Shown: positions 33,570-46,800 of the stretch, in pieces
Numbering within the stretch: the first letter of the stretch is position 1
Layout of the letters: each line of letters starts with the position of its first letter
From: Ehretia macrophylla
Lineage: Eukaryota; Streptophyta; Magnoliopsida; Boraginales; Ehretiaceae
NCBI GenBank assembly: GCA_037974665.1
Contig: CM075764.1
Coordinates: 87,538,825 to 87,602,824, forward strand
DNA: 64,000 nt
Direction of reading: 5' to 3'
Notes under the pieces: generated by a model
Told to the model about the DNA's origin: nothing
The model's input: only the letters and a program-made list of their open reading frames with translations
Databases searched by the model: none
Translations under genes and position numbers: made by a program

Positions 33570-35374
33570 AAGGAGTTCTTTACCAATATAGTTGTATCGT
33601 TATTTTTCAACAAAATAGGGTTGTCGAACGAAAACACAGACATCTCTTAGATGTCGCTCGTGCCCTCCGTTTCCAAGCTCCATTCCTTTGAAATTTTGGA
33701 GCAAGTGCATTCTCACTCATACATACCTCCTCAATCGCATGCCAACACCCACTTTCTCAGGTAAAACACTCTTCTAAATTTTAATGTAGAAACTTCCACC
33801 ATACTTCCACCTCAAGGTATTTGGTTGCCTTTACTTTGCCGCTAATACACATCACACTCATAAATTTGACAACCGTGCTAGGCTTTGTATTTTTTTAGGT
33901 TACCTATTTGGTCAGAAAGCTTACCATCTCCTAGACTTAGATAGTAATGTCATGTTTACTATTCGCACGTTATATTTCATGAATCTGTCTTTTTGTTTGC
34001 CTCTCAACTTAGTCATGACACCAACCCCCTGTCGTGCTTCTTTAACCAGCCTTTGACAACCTTCTTTCAGTCTTGCTCACATCTCCTACCGAAGCCACAT
34101 CCCTTCTTCCCACGGTGCCTCTACCTCGATGCTCTACCAGATCGCATCATTCCCTCTCTCATCTCCAAGACTATAGTTGTCCTACTATCTTAGCTTTTGC
34201 ACTCCCTCTAATGTCTTCCATTGCTCAATTTTCCTTAGGTACACGTTATCCTCTCTCAGAATATGTTTCATATGATTGTTTTTCTCTACGACACCATTGT
34301 ACTTGGTCCCACTTTGTTTGTCCAGGTAGAACAAGAACCTCATGACGCCAAGCTATGAATGATGAACTTATTATTTTATTTTCCAATGGTACTTGGTCCC
34401 TCATTCCGTTGCCTAATGGGAAGAAGCCATTACTGCAAATGGGTCTTTTGGATAAAATACAAGGTAGACGATTCTATTGAACGGTACAAGGCTTACCTTG
34501 TCACCAATGGGTACACTTAACAGGAAGGTCTCGATTACCATGGAACTTTTTGTCTTGTTGCTAAGTTAACTATTGTAAGGTGTTTTCTTGCTATTGCAGC
34601 TTTTAAAAATTGGGCATTTCACCAGCTGGACATCAACAATGCTTTTTCTTCATAGTGACCTAGATGAAGAGGTTTGCTTGACTCTTCCACCTGGGCTTGG
34701 CAAACAGAGGAGACTCGAGTCTGTTGCTTACACAAGTCACTCTATGGCTTCAAGCAAGTTTCCAGAAACTAGTTTGCCAAGCTTTCCTTAGCTCTTGAAG
34801 AATTAGGCATATAGCTCTCACGAGCTGGCTATTATTTATTCATCTACAGTCATGATTCTTTTTTCACTACCGTTTTAGTATATGTGGACGACATTATCAT
34901 TAGGGGAAATGATCGTAAAGACATCATTCAACTAAAATAATTTTTGCATGAACGATTTCTCATAAAGGATCATGGAGCCCTTAGATATTTTCTTGGAATT
35001 GAGATCGCTCATTCCAAACAAGGCATATATATTTCTCAAAGAAAATACACCTTGGACATTCTCAAAGATGTTGGATATATTGGAGCACGCCTTCATGATT
35101 TTTCCATGGAGTAGCACCTCAAACTAACTTATGAAAATGACATACTCTTGCGTGATCCATCTGTATAGAGACACCTCATAGGATGACTCATTTACTTAAC
35201 CATCACTCGTCCTGACATTGTCTTTGCCATTCACACACTCAGTCAAGATAGGTTATGTTCCTACATCTCAGCAATAGGTAGATTTGTTTACTAAACCTTT
35301 GGGGTGATCACAATTCATCAATCTTCTTGGCAAGTTGGGAGTGCACAATCTATACACTCCAACTTAAGGGGGAG
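33570..35374 (+). pseudogene. dead Copia-C pol (integrase and reverse transcriptase), 5' truncated
   Basis: Plus-strand pieces in shifting frames: the integrase end with [20 protein letters not shown] at about 33610-33670; the post-core segment; and the reverse transcriptase from about 34590 (AFKNWAFHQLDINNAFLHSD). A YVDD-type box still reads VYVDDIII at about 34876-34899, followed by LGIEIAHSKQGIYISQ. The RNase H domain is largely deleted: the HTLSQ segment at about 35235-35250 jumps to the element's last codons near 35270. Several frameshifts and stops. The 5' half is missing, cut at the Copia-A LTR edge. Confidence 0.75.
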
Positions 35375-35559
35375 TGTTAGCTCCATATAAGGCATGCATC
35401 TTGATGAAGAAGAAAATCATAGTTTGCCATACTTGTATATGTTTGCTTCCCTATAATTGCTCAATTATATTTACTTTCTTCACATTGTAAATTAGTCCTA
35501 TATATATGTAATCTTTGTACATCAATAATATACAATTTTCCTAGGATTTATTCTTAACA
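35366..35559 (+). repeat. polypurine tract and 3' LTR of Copia-C
   Basis: AAGGGGGAG (35366-35374) directly precedes an LTR of 185 bp that begins TGTTAGCTCC and ends TTCTTAACA. This is the standard Copia 3' end. The LTR holds AATAATATAC-type poly(A) signals. No 5' LTR partner was found in the window. Confidence 0.75.
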
Positions 35560-35870
35560 CCAGTTCAGTTGAATATGCATAATCAAAGTACACAAATATT
35601 TTCTCAATAGGAATTATAGTAAAAACCGTACAGAGTAATAATAGTCATAAAAGCTATCTAGTTAAAAAGAGCACAATGAAGAGAAGGCAATATAAGACCA
35701 CGCAAGAGAGTATTAAAACAGAGCTAAACTGATCTTCCAGCGTTATATGATTGTATGATTGAACTTGGTAATTTGTAAGGATTATCTTTCTCTATTCATG
35801 GATTGTTATGTATCATTTCTTCATATAAAAAAAAAAATATTTTGATGCATCAAAATTTTGATTGCAAATG
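35560..35870. repeat. dispersed repeat S, copy 2
   Basis: Second copy of the sequence at 17110-17427 plus the continuation after 24586. It has no Copia-B insertion, so it shows the empty-site arrangement around GATTG. Confidence 0.75.
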
Positions 35871-35931
35871 CCCCTCATCTATTTATGAACATCAAAATTT
35901 TGATTACAAATGCCTCTCATCTATTTATGAA
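35848..35931. repeat. 42-bp tandem duplication
   Basis: Two adjacent 42-bp units (35848-35889 and 35890-35931) contain TCAAAATTTTGATT and CTCATCTATTTATGAA, differing at a few bases. The duplication is at the right end of repeat S. Confidence 0.85.
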
Positions 35932-36837
35932 TAAGAGGATTGATTCATGCTTGACTTGCATAACAAAAACAAAAAATTGACGCTTGAAGTTATGTACCTA
36001 GACAGATATGTTAACATATTCCTTTTTTTGCATTGAATATTATATTCAAGAGGTAAACATTAAGAAGCATCTATCGTCGAAAGAAACATATTACCTTAAG
36101 ATTGATGATACCAAGAATAGAATTTTTAACATGGGCAAAGTTTAGCGAAAAAAATACAAAGTGCGAAAAATCCTCAGTAGTATCACTTTTCAAAAAAGAA
36201 AAACTTTTAAACTCATAGTAACATGTAACCCATGAAAAAATTCTTAATTTACTTTTAGACTTGATGTTAATAAAAAATGTGTAATTGTAGAGATTAAGTG
36301 GGCCGAACCAATAATGTCTCAACATAAAAGGTTGTAACTTAAAAAGTTGGATAATCATATGTTTTATTAATTATGCTTGTATAATCGGTTATAGTGACGT
36401 GGCATTTTCGAGAAATGAGATATTACATACTAATTTACTTGGTAATGTTTTATGTTATATAACTATACTTGACATGTTTACATAAAGAACTTATCTTTAA
36501 CAAATTTTACCCTAGTCAATAAGTTATTTAGTCTTTTTCCTTTGTGAAGAAATAGATTTGTATTTAAAAAAAAATAGTACATGCAAATAATGGGTCTAAC
36601 TGCATAGACATAGGTCCATAGAGTAGAACATGTAGAAAATGGGCCAATCCTAGACCAAGAACTAAAAAAGAAGGAAAATAAAGAAAAAACCAAAGCTAAA
36701 AAGGAACCGCCACACCCAAACAGGATTAAACACGGCAAACTGGAAAAATCAAAAGCCCAAGCCCACAACCTTCACAATCCTTAAGAATAGCTCCCAAAAC
36801 ATGGTCGAACCAACCGCCAGAAACTTGGGTGTTCACA
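35932..36837. other. unassigned sequence
   Basis: No gene or clear repeat. The part from about 36590 is A-rich on the + strand. Read on the minus strand it has leader-like GGGCTTGGGCTTTTG words that might come from a LINE or other retroelement, but no protein match could be made. Confidence 0.4.
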
Positions 36838-36845
36838 TGCAGAAG

Positions 36846-37174
36846 CAGGGGCCGCGTCAAAAAATTTTATTAGTGGGGGCTAAAATAAATAATTTTTTAT
36901 TATATGACTTAATTTTTTTTTTTCAGTGATGGTTAATTAATTTTTTTAATTAAAAATATAAAGATATTTTAATTTTTTTCCTAAAAAATACAAAAAATTT
37001 TATAATTTGTCAACATATGACTTTATTTTTTCTTTCAGTGGGGACTAATTAATTTTTTTAACTAAAAATACATAGATATTTAATTTTTTTTTTAAAAATA
37101 AATAAAATTTTTAACGTTATTCTAAGTCAATAAAAGCTACAACCCCTACTTGTCCTAGTGTGGCTCCGCCATTG
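36846..37174. mobile_element. hAT MITE, 329 bp
   Basis: The left end reads CAGGGGCCGCGTCAAAA and the right end in reverse complement CAATGGCGGAGCCAC, variants of the CAGGGGCGGAGCCAG terminus of plant hAT elements. The flanks are TGCAGAAG (36838-36845) and TACAGAAG (37175-37182), an 8-bp duplication with one mismatch. The interior has two copies of a GTGGGGGCTAAAATAAATAA- or GTGGGGACTAATTAAT-like unit. Same family as 51221-51578. Confidence 0.8.
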
Positions 37175-37182
37175 TACAGAAG

Positions 37183-37880
37183 GACGATGAAACTGAGGTG
37201 GCAACCTAGCTTATCACGAACAAACATCCACCATTTGCAACAGAAAACAAATATATAGATTGGGCATGCAAAGTTATCGGAGGACAAAAGCAGTCAAAAC
37301 CTCCAAAAACCACCTAGTCTAACTTTTCTGATAAATGGAGAAGACCATCACTAAGTGGGAGACAAAAGACAATGGACATCAAGTCCATTAAAGGCTCTCT
37401 GAGCATACTACAACCAATCAAAAGAGCAGAAAAAAAAGACACCATAACCAGTTGGTTGAAAGAAACCATTGCCATAAAAAGAAAAAAAGAGCTAGAGAAG
37501 ACTATTACAAAAGAAGAAAGTCCTATAAGAGCATAGCTCAGAGGACAAAGATGCAGTGGGAAATGAGGAAGAAAGAGGAAAAGCAGCCGCCACAGGCCCA
37601 AGGAGAAGAAAGAAAGACAACTGGATTAAAGGAGAAAATGGAAAAAGAGGCCGAAAAACGCCATGAGAGTGGAAGATAAGGTGAAAAAGGAGAAGAAAAG
37701 TGAAGAGGGATGGGCATGAGGTGTACTACCATGGACGACCAATCACAGAACCTTATTATCTAGTCACGAGAAATAAAATAACAAGCTCCAATAGTATTCA
37801 AAACTCAATTGGTAACTGTATTAAGAAGAAAATCATTTGCACCCCTTAAATAGTTTCAGACTACTAATATTTTTCTTAAA
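37183..37880. other. unassigned purine-rich sequence
   Basis: From about 37400 to 37700 the + strand is dominated by A and G with GAAGAAAG-type words. Open frames here are lysine/glutamate-rich and look like composition artefacts. The hAT MITE split this sequence from the similar stretch at 36600-36837, so both sides may belong to one older element. Confidence 0.4.
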
Positions 37881-38217
37881 GGTATTTTTAAAGGGGCTCT
37901 AAAATTACTTATTTTTTAAAATTGGGTAATTTTAGAGTTTTAAATGTCCAAAAAATAATACTATTTATAACAAAAGTATGTAGAGTCTATCACTTTTGAC
38001 TTAAAAAATGTCAAAATAGAGACTTAATTTATATTTTTGTCATCAAATTTAGAGTCTAAAAATTAAATTGGGTCTTTATTTTGGTATCTTTTAAATCAAA
38101 AGTGGTAGACTCTACATACTTTTGTCATAAATATTATTACTTTTTAGGCATTTAAAACTTTAAAACTACCCAATTTTAAAAAATGAGTAATTTTAAAATC
38201 CCCATTAAAAATATCCC
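37881..38217. mobile_element. foldback MITE with arms of about 150 bp
   Basis: The left arm (about 37881-38031) and the right arm (about 38067-38217) are inverted copies along their whole length. Shared words include AAAAGTATGTAGAGTCTA and TTTTAAAATTGGGTA. Only about 35 bases separate them. Transcripts through here would form a long hairpin. A clear target-site duplication was not found, so the superfamily is unknown. Confidence 0.8.
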
Positions 38218-38554
38218 AAGGAATTAGCCGCTAAAAGGTCTTTTTTTTCTTTTTTCTTTGTGGTCATTCTTTAAAAAATTCCAAAGCATGCATGTGAGTC
38301 CAAAAATGTAATAACAGAAAAAGAGGTCAAAAAATATGTGCATATTACGTCATCAATATTTCTAATACCAAAAGAAAGTTTTCATCCAAATTAGTAGTCT
38401 GAAACTACTAATATTGACGGAACTAACGATTGGGTGTTAAGTTACTACACTCTTAAAAGTCTTGGGGGTCACGTTAACACGATCAATTCTTTTGGGGGCC
38501 AAAATAAGAATTCTAATACTTTGAGGTCCCAAAAAAAAGCCGACGTTGCTCACA

Positions 38555-38640
38555 ATATATACATAATACATTATAAAATTAAACCTTTTCTTCTCACCCC
38601 ACGAATCTCAAACTCTCCACAATTCCCATTAAGGTACCAA
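38555..38640 (+). promoter_or_regulatory. candidate promoter and 5' leader exon of the UBX gene
   Basis: CAATATATACATAATAC (about 38550-38570) is TATA-like and is followed by a C-rich leader with CCCACGAATCTC. A potential donor ATTAAG|GTACCA lies at about 38631-38636. The coding start at 40803 immediately follows the acceptor-like TTATTATATATAG, so a noncoding first exon upstream is expected and this is the best candidate. It is inference: other upstream donors cannot be excluded. Confidence 0.4.
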
Positions 38641-40802
38641 TTCTTATCATTCTCGCCTTCGTCTCTTTCATATATGTATATGTCTGTATATTTATTTATT
38701 TAATTGATGATTTATTTAATTGATGAGTCTGTGCGGTTGCTTCCTCAAAACACTCATTAGAAAACGAAAAAAAGTTGAGAATTAGGGGTTTTGTAATTAA
38801 TTATCAGTCCTTATTGCTTGGTCAAAATTGAATAATTGAAAAACAGAAAAAAATTATGAATAAAAGTACAAAAAGAACACAAATAAAGCTCAATTATTGA
38901 AAATTTCAAGGTATTATTATCAAATTACTAAGAATTACTGGGTTTTTTTTTTTTTTTTTGGACTAAGTTTGTATTTTCTTTTAAATAGTGGATCTTGATT
39001 GGTATGATGTTTGAACTCGTAATTCTTATTGAATAGAGCGAGAGTCAGAGAGTGACGTTGATTTGTAGAATTGTAGAAGAATATGGTAATTGATATAGCT
39101 AAAGTATGCGACTTTATATATAAGTGTTGGTTTTAACGTGCTAAGCGCCAGTAGAATGTTACTAGCTTGATCGGAGTGATCAAGGGATTTGCTTTACTTT
39201 GATAGCATCAAGCGATATCACGTATGCCGATTGACAACCTAAATGGAAGCCTACTAGTTTTACTTTGTGAAAGACAAAATTATCCGTGTACCTCTTCCAC
39301 AGAAAGTGTATATAGTAACAAGAATCACCAGAAAAGGCACTTTTGGAGCCAAAGAGAAGAGGGAAGGATTACGTAGTAACTATAGCTTTTCTATAGTGTT
39401 TTTGGTATTAATAAAAATGAAATACTGTTTATGTAGGATTTACATTATTGAGGAAAAGAGAAGTAGTCATGAGACATTCGTGTAAATGTTGAGGGAAAAG
39501 AAAATATGGATCATGATGTGAATCTTGGATAAAGGAGATATATTTTTATTGTTCAAATAGGTGGTTTTGATGTTGCTTTCGTAAGAGAATCTGGGAATAG
39601 GAATATGGATTTGATAAAGGTTTTGGTGAAGGGAACCGACTGTTTTTTGAGAATGTAAATAATCCTTTGTATGGGGTCAAGCATTACTGTATTAGAATTT
39701 CTTTTGGTGGAGTGAGAAAGATGGAGACGAGGGGTTGGATTCCTTGATCTAGGTTTTGAGTTCTTTTGCTATTTCCTAATGGTGCTTATCTTTTGTGCAT
39801 GGGTCTTGGTGCATATTTAGTGATGTCTGTTTTTCCAACCAAAATAAATAAAAAAGGCATTGGTGAAGGTACAAACTCTTTCAACCGCGAAGTCATAAAT
39901 TTAAGAGTAAACTACATTTTTGTCCATTAACCTTGACCAAAAGTTTTAATTCACTTTAAGAACTTCATATGGACCAAAACTTACAAAAAAAAAAAAAAAA
40001 AGGTTACTAGTTAGCACTTTTATAGGCATTGTTTGGAACTTTTATAAAACATTAGGATAAAAATTGAGAACTCAATGAGGAAAAGAAGGTAGAAGTATAA
40101 AGAGTAGGATGGTAAAAGTTGTTTTTTATTTTCAAAGAAAATAGACTGCAAAGCAAGAAACGAACTTTCTATTTCTATGCCACCACAGATGCTACCACTT
40201 CCAGCCACATCTTTTGACAATTCTGGTTTGATTAATATTTTCTGTTCGTTTGCTTCTTTTTGAATTGATATTAATTAAACATGCACATTTCACATCTCTT
40301 AGATACAAAATCATTATAATTCCAGCTGCTGTTGTAGTTTGTTTGGTATATATTGCCCTACAAGCTTTAATGGTGCTTGTATTACTTTTTTTATTTTGAG
40401 CTAAATGTGAAATAAGTTGGCATTGCAATGTATCATATTTTTTGTTGCGTTATTTCTCGTCCAAGCCCTGATGGTGAACGGGCATCCTGTCTGTTATGCC
40501 TAGTTACTTGGATGATGAATAGGTCGCGTCCAGTATGAGATCACATGTCAAGTAGACATTCCCACATCTTTGTCAATTGATTGAAGCCAGTTCCTTTCGA
40601 GTTGTTCTTTTCATTTTGTCATAAAACATGCATTTCTTTTCGATAAATATTCTGCCAATTATAAATGTAGTCTCCTAAATTAGATTTAGTATCATATTGG
40701 GTTTTGGTTATTAACTGTGCACTCTCTTTGAGTGTTTTCTAGATTGATTCTGTTATCAGTATAAAGTGCATAAAAGATAACCTTCATATTTATTATATAT
40801 AG

Positions 40803-43800
40803 ATGGAGCCTTCTCTTTCCTCTCTTGCATTCAAAGGTTCTATCATGGAAGCAATCACTCAAGCCAAACAGGAGAAGAAACTTTTTGTGGTTTATATTTC
40901 AGGTTTGTTTTTTTATTGGATGGTTTCCCTTTCTGATGATCAATTACCATATTCTCCAAAGGCATTTATTTTCAGATTTAAATTTCATTATTTTGAGGTG
41001 ATCGGATATTATATCCCTTCTTAAAAAAATAGACTCTGTCCAATTCAATGTGTGTGAAGCTTTTGCGCCACTTTTGGTAATGTCCACCTCCTTAAAATGG
41101 AAACTGCCCCTTTAGAGTATAAGTTTTTCTTAAAATGTTTATAACTGGGGACCTTAGATACCTAATCCTTGTACCCTCACCTCAACAAGGGTTTAATATG
41201 ACACATTACTTACTATAGAACTCATAGTTTATGGTAATATGGAGGATAATAAGATGCAGAAGTATATGAGGCATTCTCTTGATATCAAGCTCGTGCTCTG
41301 GCCTGGTAGTAAATGCTCTTCTTTCTAGTGAATCGTAGTATGAAATGTAATGGACTAGCTGTTCATCTCACTCTTAACCGTCGAAAAATAAAAGAAAGAG
41401 AAAAGAAGGCTATGTCTAGCTATACCACTGCAAGACTTGATAGGAATGCTTAGCGAAGAATAAGCTAGACCATAGGAAAGGCAAGTTGACTGTATCTACT
41501 GTGTATATCTAAATAATTTTTTGTGATCCTCAAAGTTCTTGCTTCTTCTTGTTGTCAATTTTGTATGAGAATGTCATTGATAATTTTCCCCCTTGCAGAT
41601 ATAATTTTTTCATTTCCTTGGATTGAGTGATATAATCAGCACTCAAAACCAACACTTGACAACTTATAAAGAAAGATTAGAAAAGCTTGTATGGTGGACC
41701 TCTGAAGAACTTCAAATCATTTTTAGTTATCTGTTTTTTAGTGGGATTTGTCAAAATCCTCCTGTTTTCATGTTAGCTATTTCATTGGTTGGCATAAAAT
41801 CTAGTCAGTCTCAAATTTAATGATCTTTCATCATTCATGGCTCTTCACAATAAATTTGTTTACCTTCCACCTCTGTATCAAGATGTTATAATGTGGATTG
41901 GCTAGTGCAGAATTTATAAGTTTTGCCTCTATGCTTTCATCACTAGCAGTTTCTTATTCAGCAGAATAATGTTCTATCCTGTGCTATACCATTGTTTTCT
42001 TTTGAAACGAGGATTTGATATCATAACTCAAAGCTCCAGGAATTAGTTGGGTTAACCACAAGAGACTATTTCGACTTTATCTGTAACTTATCGTTTGTTG
42101 TTTTTGAGTGGTTTTTGTAATATTTCTCACTTTAAGTTGTGGATTTAAGGTGACAATCCGGAGTCAAATCGTTTAGAAACATCCACATGGACCGATTCAA
42201 GTGTAAGTTGTCTTTACTACTTCTATATTGATTAATACCAGTAAGAAAGCATTTATCTTGGCTGGTTTAGTTTTCTCTGTGATGAAAATGTTAGGTGACT
42301 GTATGTTATTCTCTGATTTCCATTTTTATATTTTCTGAGAAGTAAAGGAAAGCATTGGTATTAGATCTGTGTTCTTATGGTCACATGTGGCACTCAGGTG
42401 GCAGAATCTGTATCAAAATACTGCGTATTGTTGCATATATCAGAAGGAACTACTGATGCAACGAACTTCTCAGCAATATGTATCCTTTGCGTGAAGTCAT
42501 CTCTTTGTTTTATTTCTGAACTGTAGCTGCTCCGTTTCTTGAAAAGTTTCCTGGTGTTATTTGTGTCAAGACGTGTACTGATGAATGTTGAAATTGTCAA
42601 GGAAATAATTGCAAAATGTTCAGCAAAAACAATTATGGCTTCTTCTTCCTCTTGCATGATCAGGCAACTATGTATATATGTTTACATATTTAACACTGAG
42701 GTCTGTGAGTTTTGAACCTGGATCATTTATAACATGATAAAAAGAAAGTTAAGGTTGGCCAAAAAAATGAACTTATGTTACAATCACTAATGTTTAAGTC
42801 ATTCTAAACCAGTTCTTTGCTCATCAAAGCAAAAATTATGGCTGAAAATTATCCGTAAGGTTTATTGTTATAGAGTTCTGATGTTATGTGTCAAATGAAA
42901 TCTGAAAGAAATAGAGGAGAGGGTAAGTGGGAATTATATTCATTAACAGTGTATGGCATATAATGTTCTACAAACGAAGTAGGCACTGCTGCATGAATCA
43001 TATGGCATGTACTCAGAGGAAGACAAGATTGAGAAAAATGCCTAACCATCTGGATTCATATCTGTATTCTACAACAATATAGCTTTAAGATTGTTTGCAA
43101 AAAATAAAATAGTTCTCATTTTTGAATATCTGCGCTCCTTGAAACAAAAGGACAGAAGACAGAGAAAAGAAAAACCTATAATTTCCTAATCAAACATGAT
43201 GTGTGTCTATAGATCTGGACTTTGATGAATGAAATAAAAATAAACTTTCTATATTCATATTTTCCTGCACGTCATAGTTCCATATTCTTTACCGAGTATT
43301 TTGCAGCTTAAACTTGGATGCACAAACAGAAACATTTGTTTTTGTCTCTTTCCTATTTCCGTATCAAGTCTAAGTGACACTCTGCTCATGGCACTTTCAT
43401 GCAGTTCCAATTATGAATCCTTTCAAGACTTCTTGGGTTGAGAAAGAGATTTGCTTAAACCAATATGAAGTTATTTGAGTCGTCTGTATTTAATTTCCTG
43501 TGAACAGTTCGTAAAGTCTTCTTGTCATTTAAATGACATGTTGTGGCATTCGATGGTGTTGCATCTTGTGTTAGAAGGAAAATTCTATCTAGAAACTGCT
43601 TTCTAGCTTATATTTTGTATGTGGTCCTTTCTGCGTCAATCCGAGATATCATAGTTAGACAATGGTTTGACCACAGCATCAGTGCAGTTAATGCTATGTC
43701 TAAATACTTACACGGTCACTTTGCCCTTTACCGATGCTGCTTTTTTCCGCCTCTTATCAGTTTTGGTAGACAACTTGTAGCTTTATTCTCTCAACCCAAA

Positions 43801-46800
43801 ATGACAGCCCCAAGCTTTTTGCTTAAGATGCCAATGTCCAGAAGATTAAGGGTGTTTCTGCCTGAATTATCACCAAGTTGCTAACTATTTCCTGATTACT
43901 CCATAACTTTCTTCTACACTGAGACATGGAAAACTTCCTTATTAATGTATGTCCCCACATCCTTGTAAAATTTGTTGCATATCTCTCAGTCATCCTTCAT
44001 GAGAGATCACTATTACATCAATCATTCATCATGTAAGAATAAGTTATTTTATTCCTTTGGAACAGTTAGATTACTGAATAGCTAGCATTGATTTGAAAAG
44101 GTGCCTATTTTGTAATTATGGGATGTTTGATTTGAAGCCCATGGAACTCTTCAACTTTTTCTTGGACAGGGACATTGTGCATTTAACATGTCATTTCTGC
44201 TTACTTGGTAGCTATATTATTGTCTTAGTGTTCATATGAAAGTCATTTTGTGGTTGATTGAAGCTTTTCAATTGGTTATTTAAGAATTTCTGCACCATCT
44301 CAATATATACATGTTCCTTGAATCAAAAACTCCAAAGATCCACAGAAGCCTGCCCCTTGTATAACAGCTATTGGGCACAATGGTATGCAAGTTTGGCAAA
44401 GTGGTGAGTTCCTTGAGAAGCAGATTTTAATCACCATTCTTTTCTCTGGGGGAATTTTACAAGATTTATTGATTAACTGTTCCTGTTACATGGTTCGACA
44501 CATATCTAGAGGGCTTTGTTACAGCTGATTTTCTAGCCTCCAGTCTTGAGAGAGCATGGCTAAGTCTTCAAATCCAGGTAAATCCCTTGCTGATTCCTTT
44601 TCTAGCCCCATGAAGCTTATTCATATTGCCTGTATCCAATTTAGTTCAAATATTTTAGTTGTTGCTGTCTTGAGACAATTTTATAAGTCATAATTGAACT
44701 TTATATAGACGTTATATTTGCTGATTTATTATTTTGCTTCTGAAGAGTGCCAATTGGTGTACACTGTAACTGAATAGAAATGTCAGCAGAAAGCCATGTC
44801 ATACGCTACTAATAGGCAACATATGCACATATGTGCTGTTATTACTCAATCTCTGAGGTTGAGTCACTGTAATGGAATGTCTCCACTTTCTCTAACAGTT
44901 TTTCATGGAAATATTGGGTCTTGCCAATATTATCTCTGAAATTATTGCCAGTGTTTATGTTCAATGATAGATGACTGTTAATGAAAATATGAGTGCCTAG
45001 TCAATCTTATAAAATTTTATAGATTGTCCGTCTATAAATTTTCAGTAACCTTAGAGTAAGGAAATTCTCTTCGGTAATTTCACAATTAAAATTCGGATTT
45101 GTTGGTCTTCTGCAAAAGATACTTACGGAATTTGCGGAAGCTTATATTTTGCTTAAAAATTTGTGAAGATACATGATCAACAACTGTTTATCTCAAGTCC
45201 AGATTGGTTCTAATAAATATTACCTGAAGCACATGATTAACTTTCATGAGGATAAGATAGTTTTTTCTGATGGGTTATATCGCTTTAGCATATTGGATGT
45301 TCAAAACCAAGATTGAATTTTGTTATGGAATATCACTTATTCCATATGCGGTGTTTATAATTTAACTCAATGAGGTATAAATGCTAATATAATTTCACCA
45401 AATTCCAGAATTTTTGTTTCACAGATTTAGTGATCTTCAACTTCATCATTCTGTGCTGCTATTATCATATGGTCGATAACTTGTGCAATAAATAAGACCT
45501 TAATCCCGTATCATTTGACCAAAAGACTACTGTTGATGTATAATGATTGTTTAATGCTGCTGCCCAGGAGTACACTTCTCTTGGCATTGCCATTAGCTAA
45601 TGCTACAATTCAATTTCAAGTTGCAAGCCACAATCTCCCTACACATACTTCTTTTACGTCCACCGTCTTCTGTAGGACTGGTGGGAATTTTGATAAGTTT
45701 AAAGTGTTGAATTTAAGTTTACTCCACGACTTCTGGAATCAACAGTAAATTTTGTCTCTGAATTGAGTATTAATAGTTGACGAGAACTGACAGAGAGGAT
45801 AATTTATGTTCAACATGCACGGTGGTCTTTCTCTTTTCTATTCAGGATTTATTTCTTTCTACTTGATAGAGGCATACAGACATGAAACACAGTCCTATAA
45901 CTAAGTTCCTGATTATTTTTTCTGGTGTTTGGTGATGTTGGATTCGAGAGTTTTATGCTCGTCTCTCATGAGCTGTCTCATCATTCTAATATTCGCTAAT
46001 GTGTTATGCTATGTTGAATTGTAGGAGACAGCTGCAACCTTTTTGACAGCTTCACTTGCTTCTACGACAGAACTTGCTTCTGGGATTTCTAATTCTGCTT
46101 CACCTGAACAAGGAAGTTCTTCAACAACAAATGTGCCATCTCCTCCAGCAGACAGAACCATCCTACCCTCAGAGGCTAGGCTACCTGGAAATCCTGAAAT
46201 TCTCGACAAAAACGATGATGATAAACCTGTAGTTCAGGTACACTCAGCTGCCTTTCTATGTGCTAGACTTTTTATTTTTCAAATTGTTTTATGTGCTAGA
46301 CTTTTAAAGTATCGGATTATGAAATATCCAATTAACTTTTGGTCTTTCATTATTTTTAAATATCGGACAGGAGAGGGGTTCCAAAACCGAGGACAAGGCA
46401 TCTCCTGGATCAGTTTTTCCTGACAAATCCCGAAGTGGTGAGATAGATCAGTTTGCATCTACAACTAAAACGGCAAAAGAATCATCTGACTCTGTAGTGG
46501 TAGATCCTAATGAAGGTGAATTTGCTAACCGAAATGAGAGTTCAGATTTTGGTGATCATCATGTTCCGGTTAACAGCATAGCTTCTCAAGAGCTTGCTGA
46601 TGAAGCAAAAGAGGCTACACAGATCTGTACTGTTAAAAATGTAAAGGTCGAAGAAGTTGATGTTTCTGACTCCACTAGTAAATCAAACGATGTTCACTTA
46701 AATATTAGGTTGCCTGATGGTTCAAGCTTACAAATGAAATTTTCAATGATGGAGACACTGGCAATGGTCAAGGATTACGTGGATAAGAACCGAACGAGTA

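Noticed and set aside
34876-34899. Intact YVDD-type box suggesting an active Copia reverse transcriptase
   Set aside because: The surrounding frame is broken, the 5' half is missing and RNase H is deleted, so the element is dead.
37452-37679. Lysine/glutamate-rich 75-codon frame
   Set aside because: Purine-rich DNA gives K/E-rich frames by chance; there is no homology and the overlapping opposite frame is equally open.
43543-43884. 113-codon + strand frame
   Set aside because: It lies inside intron 3 of the UBX gene, has no recognisable domain, and its codon use looks like intron sequence.
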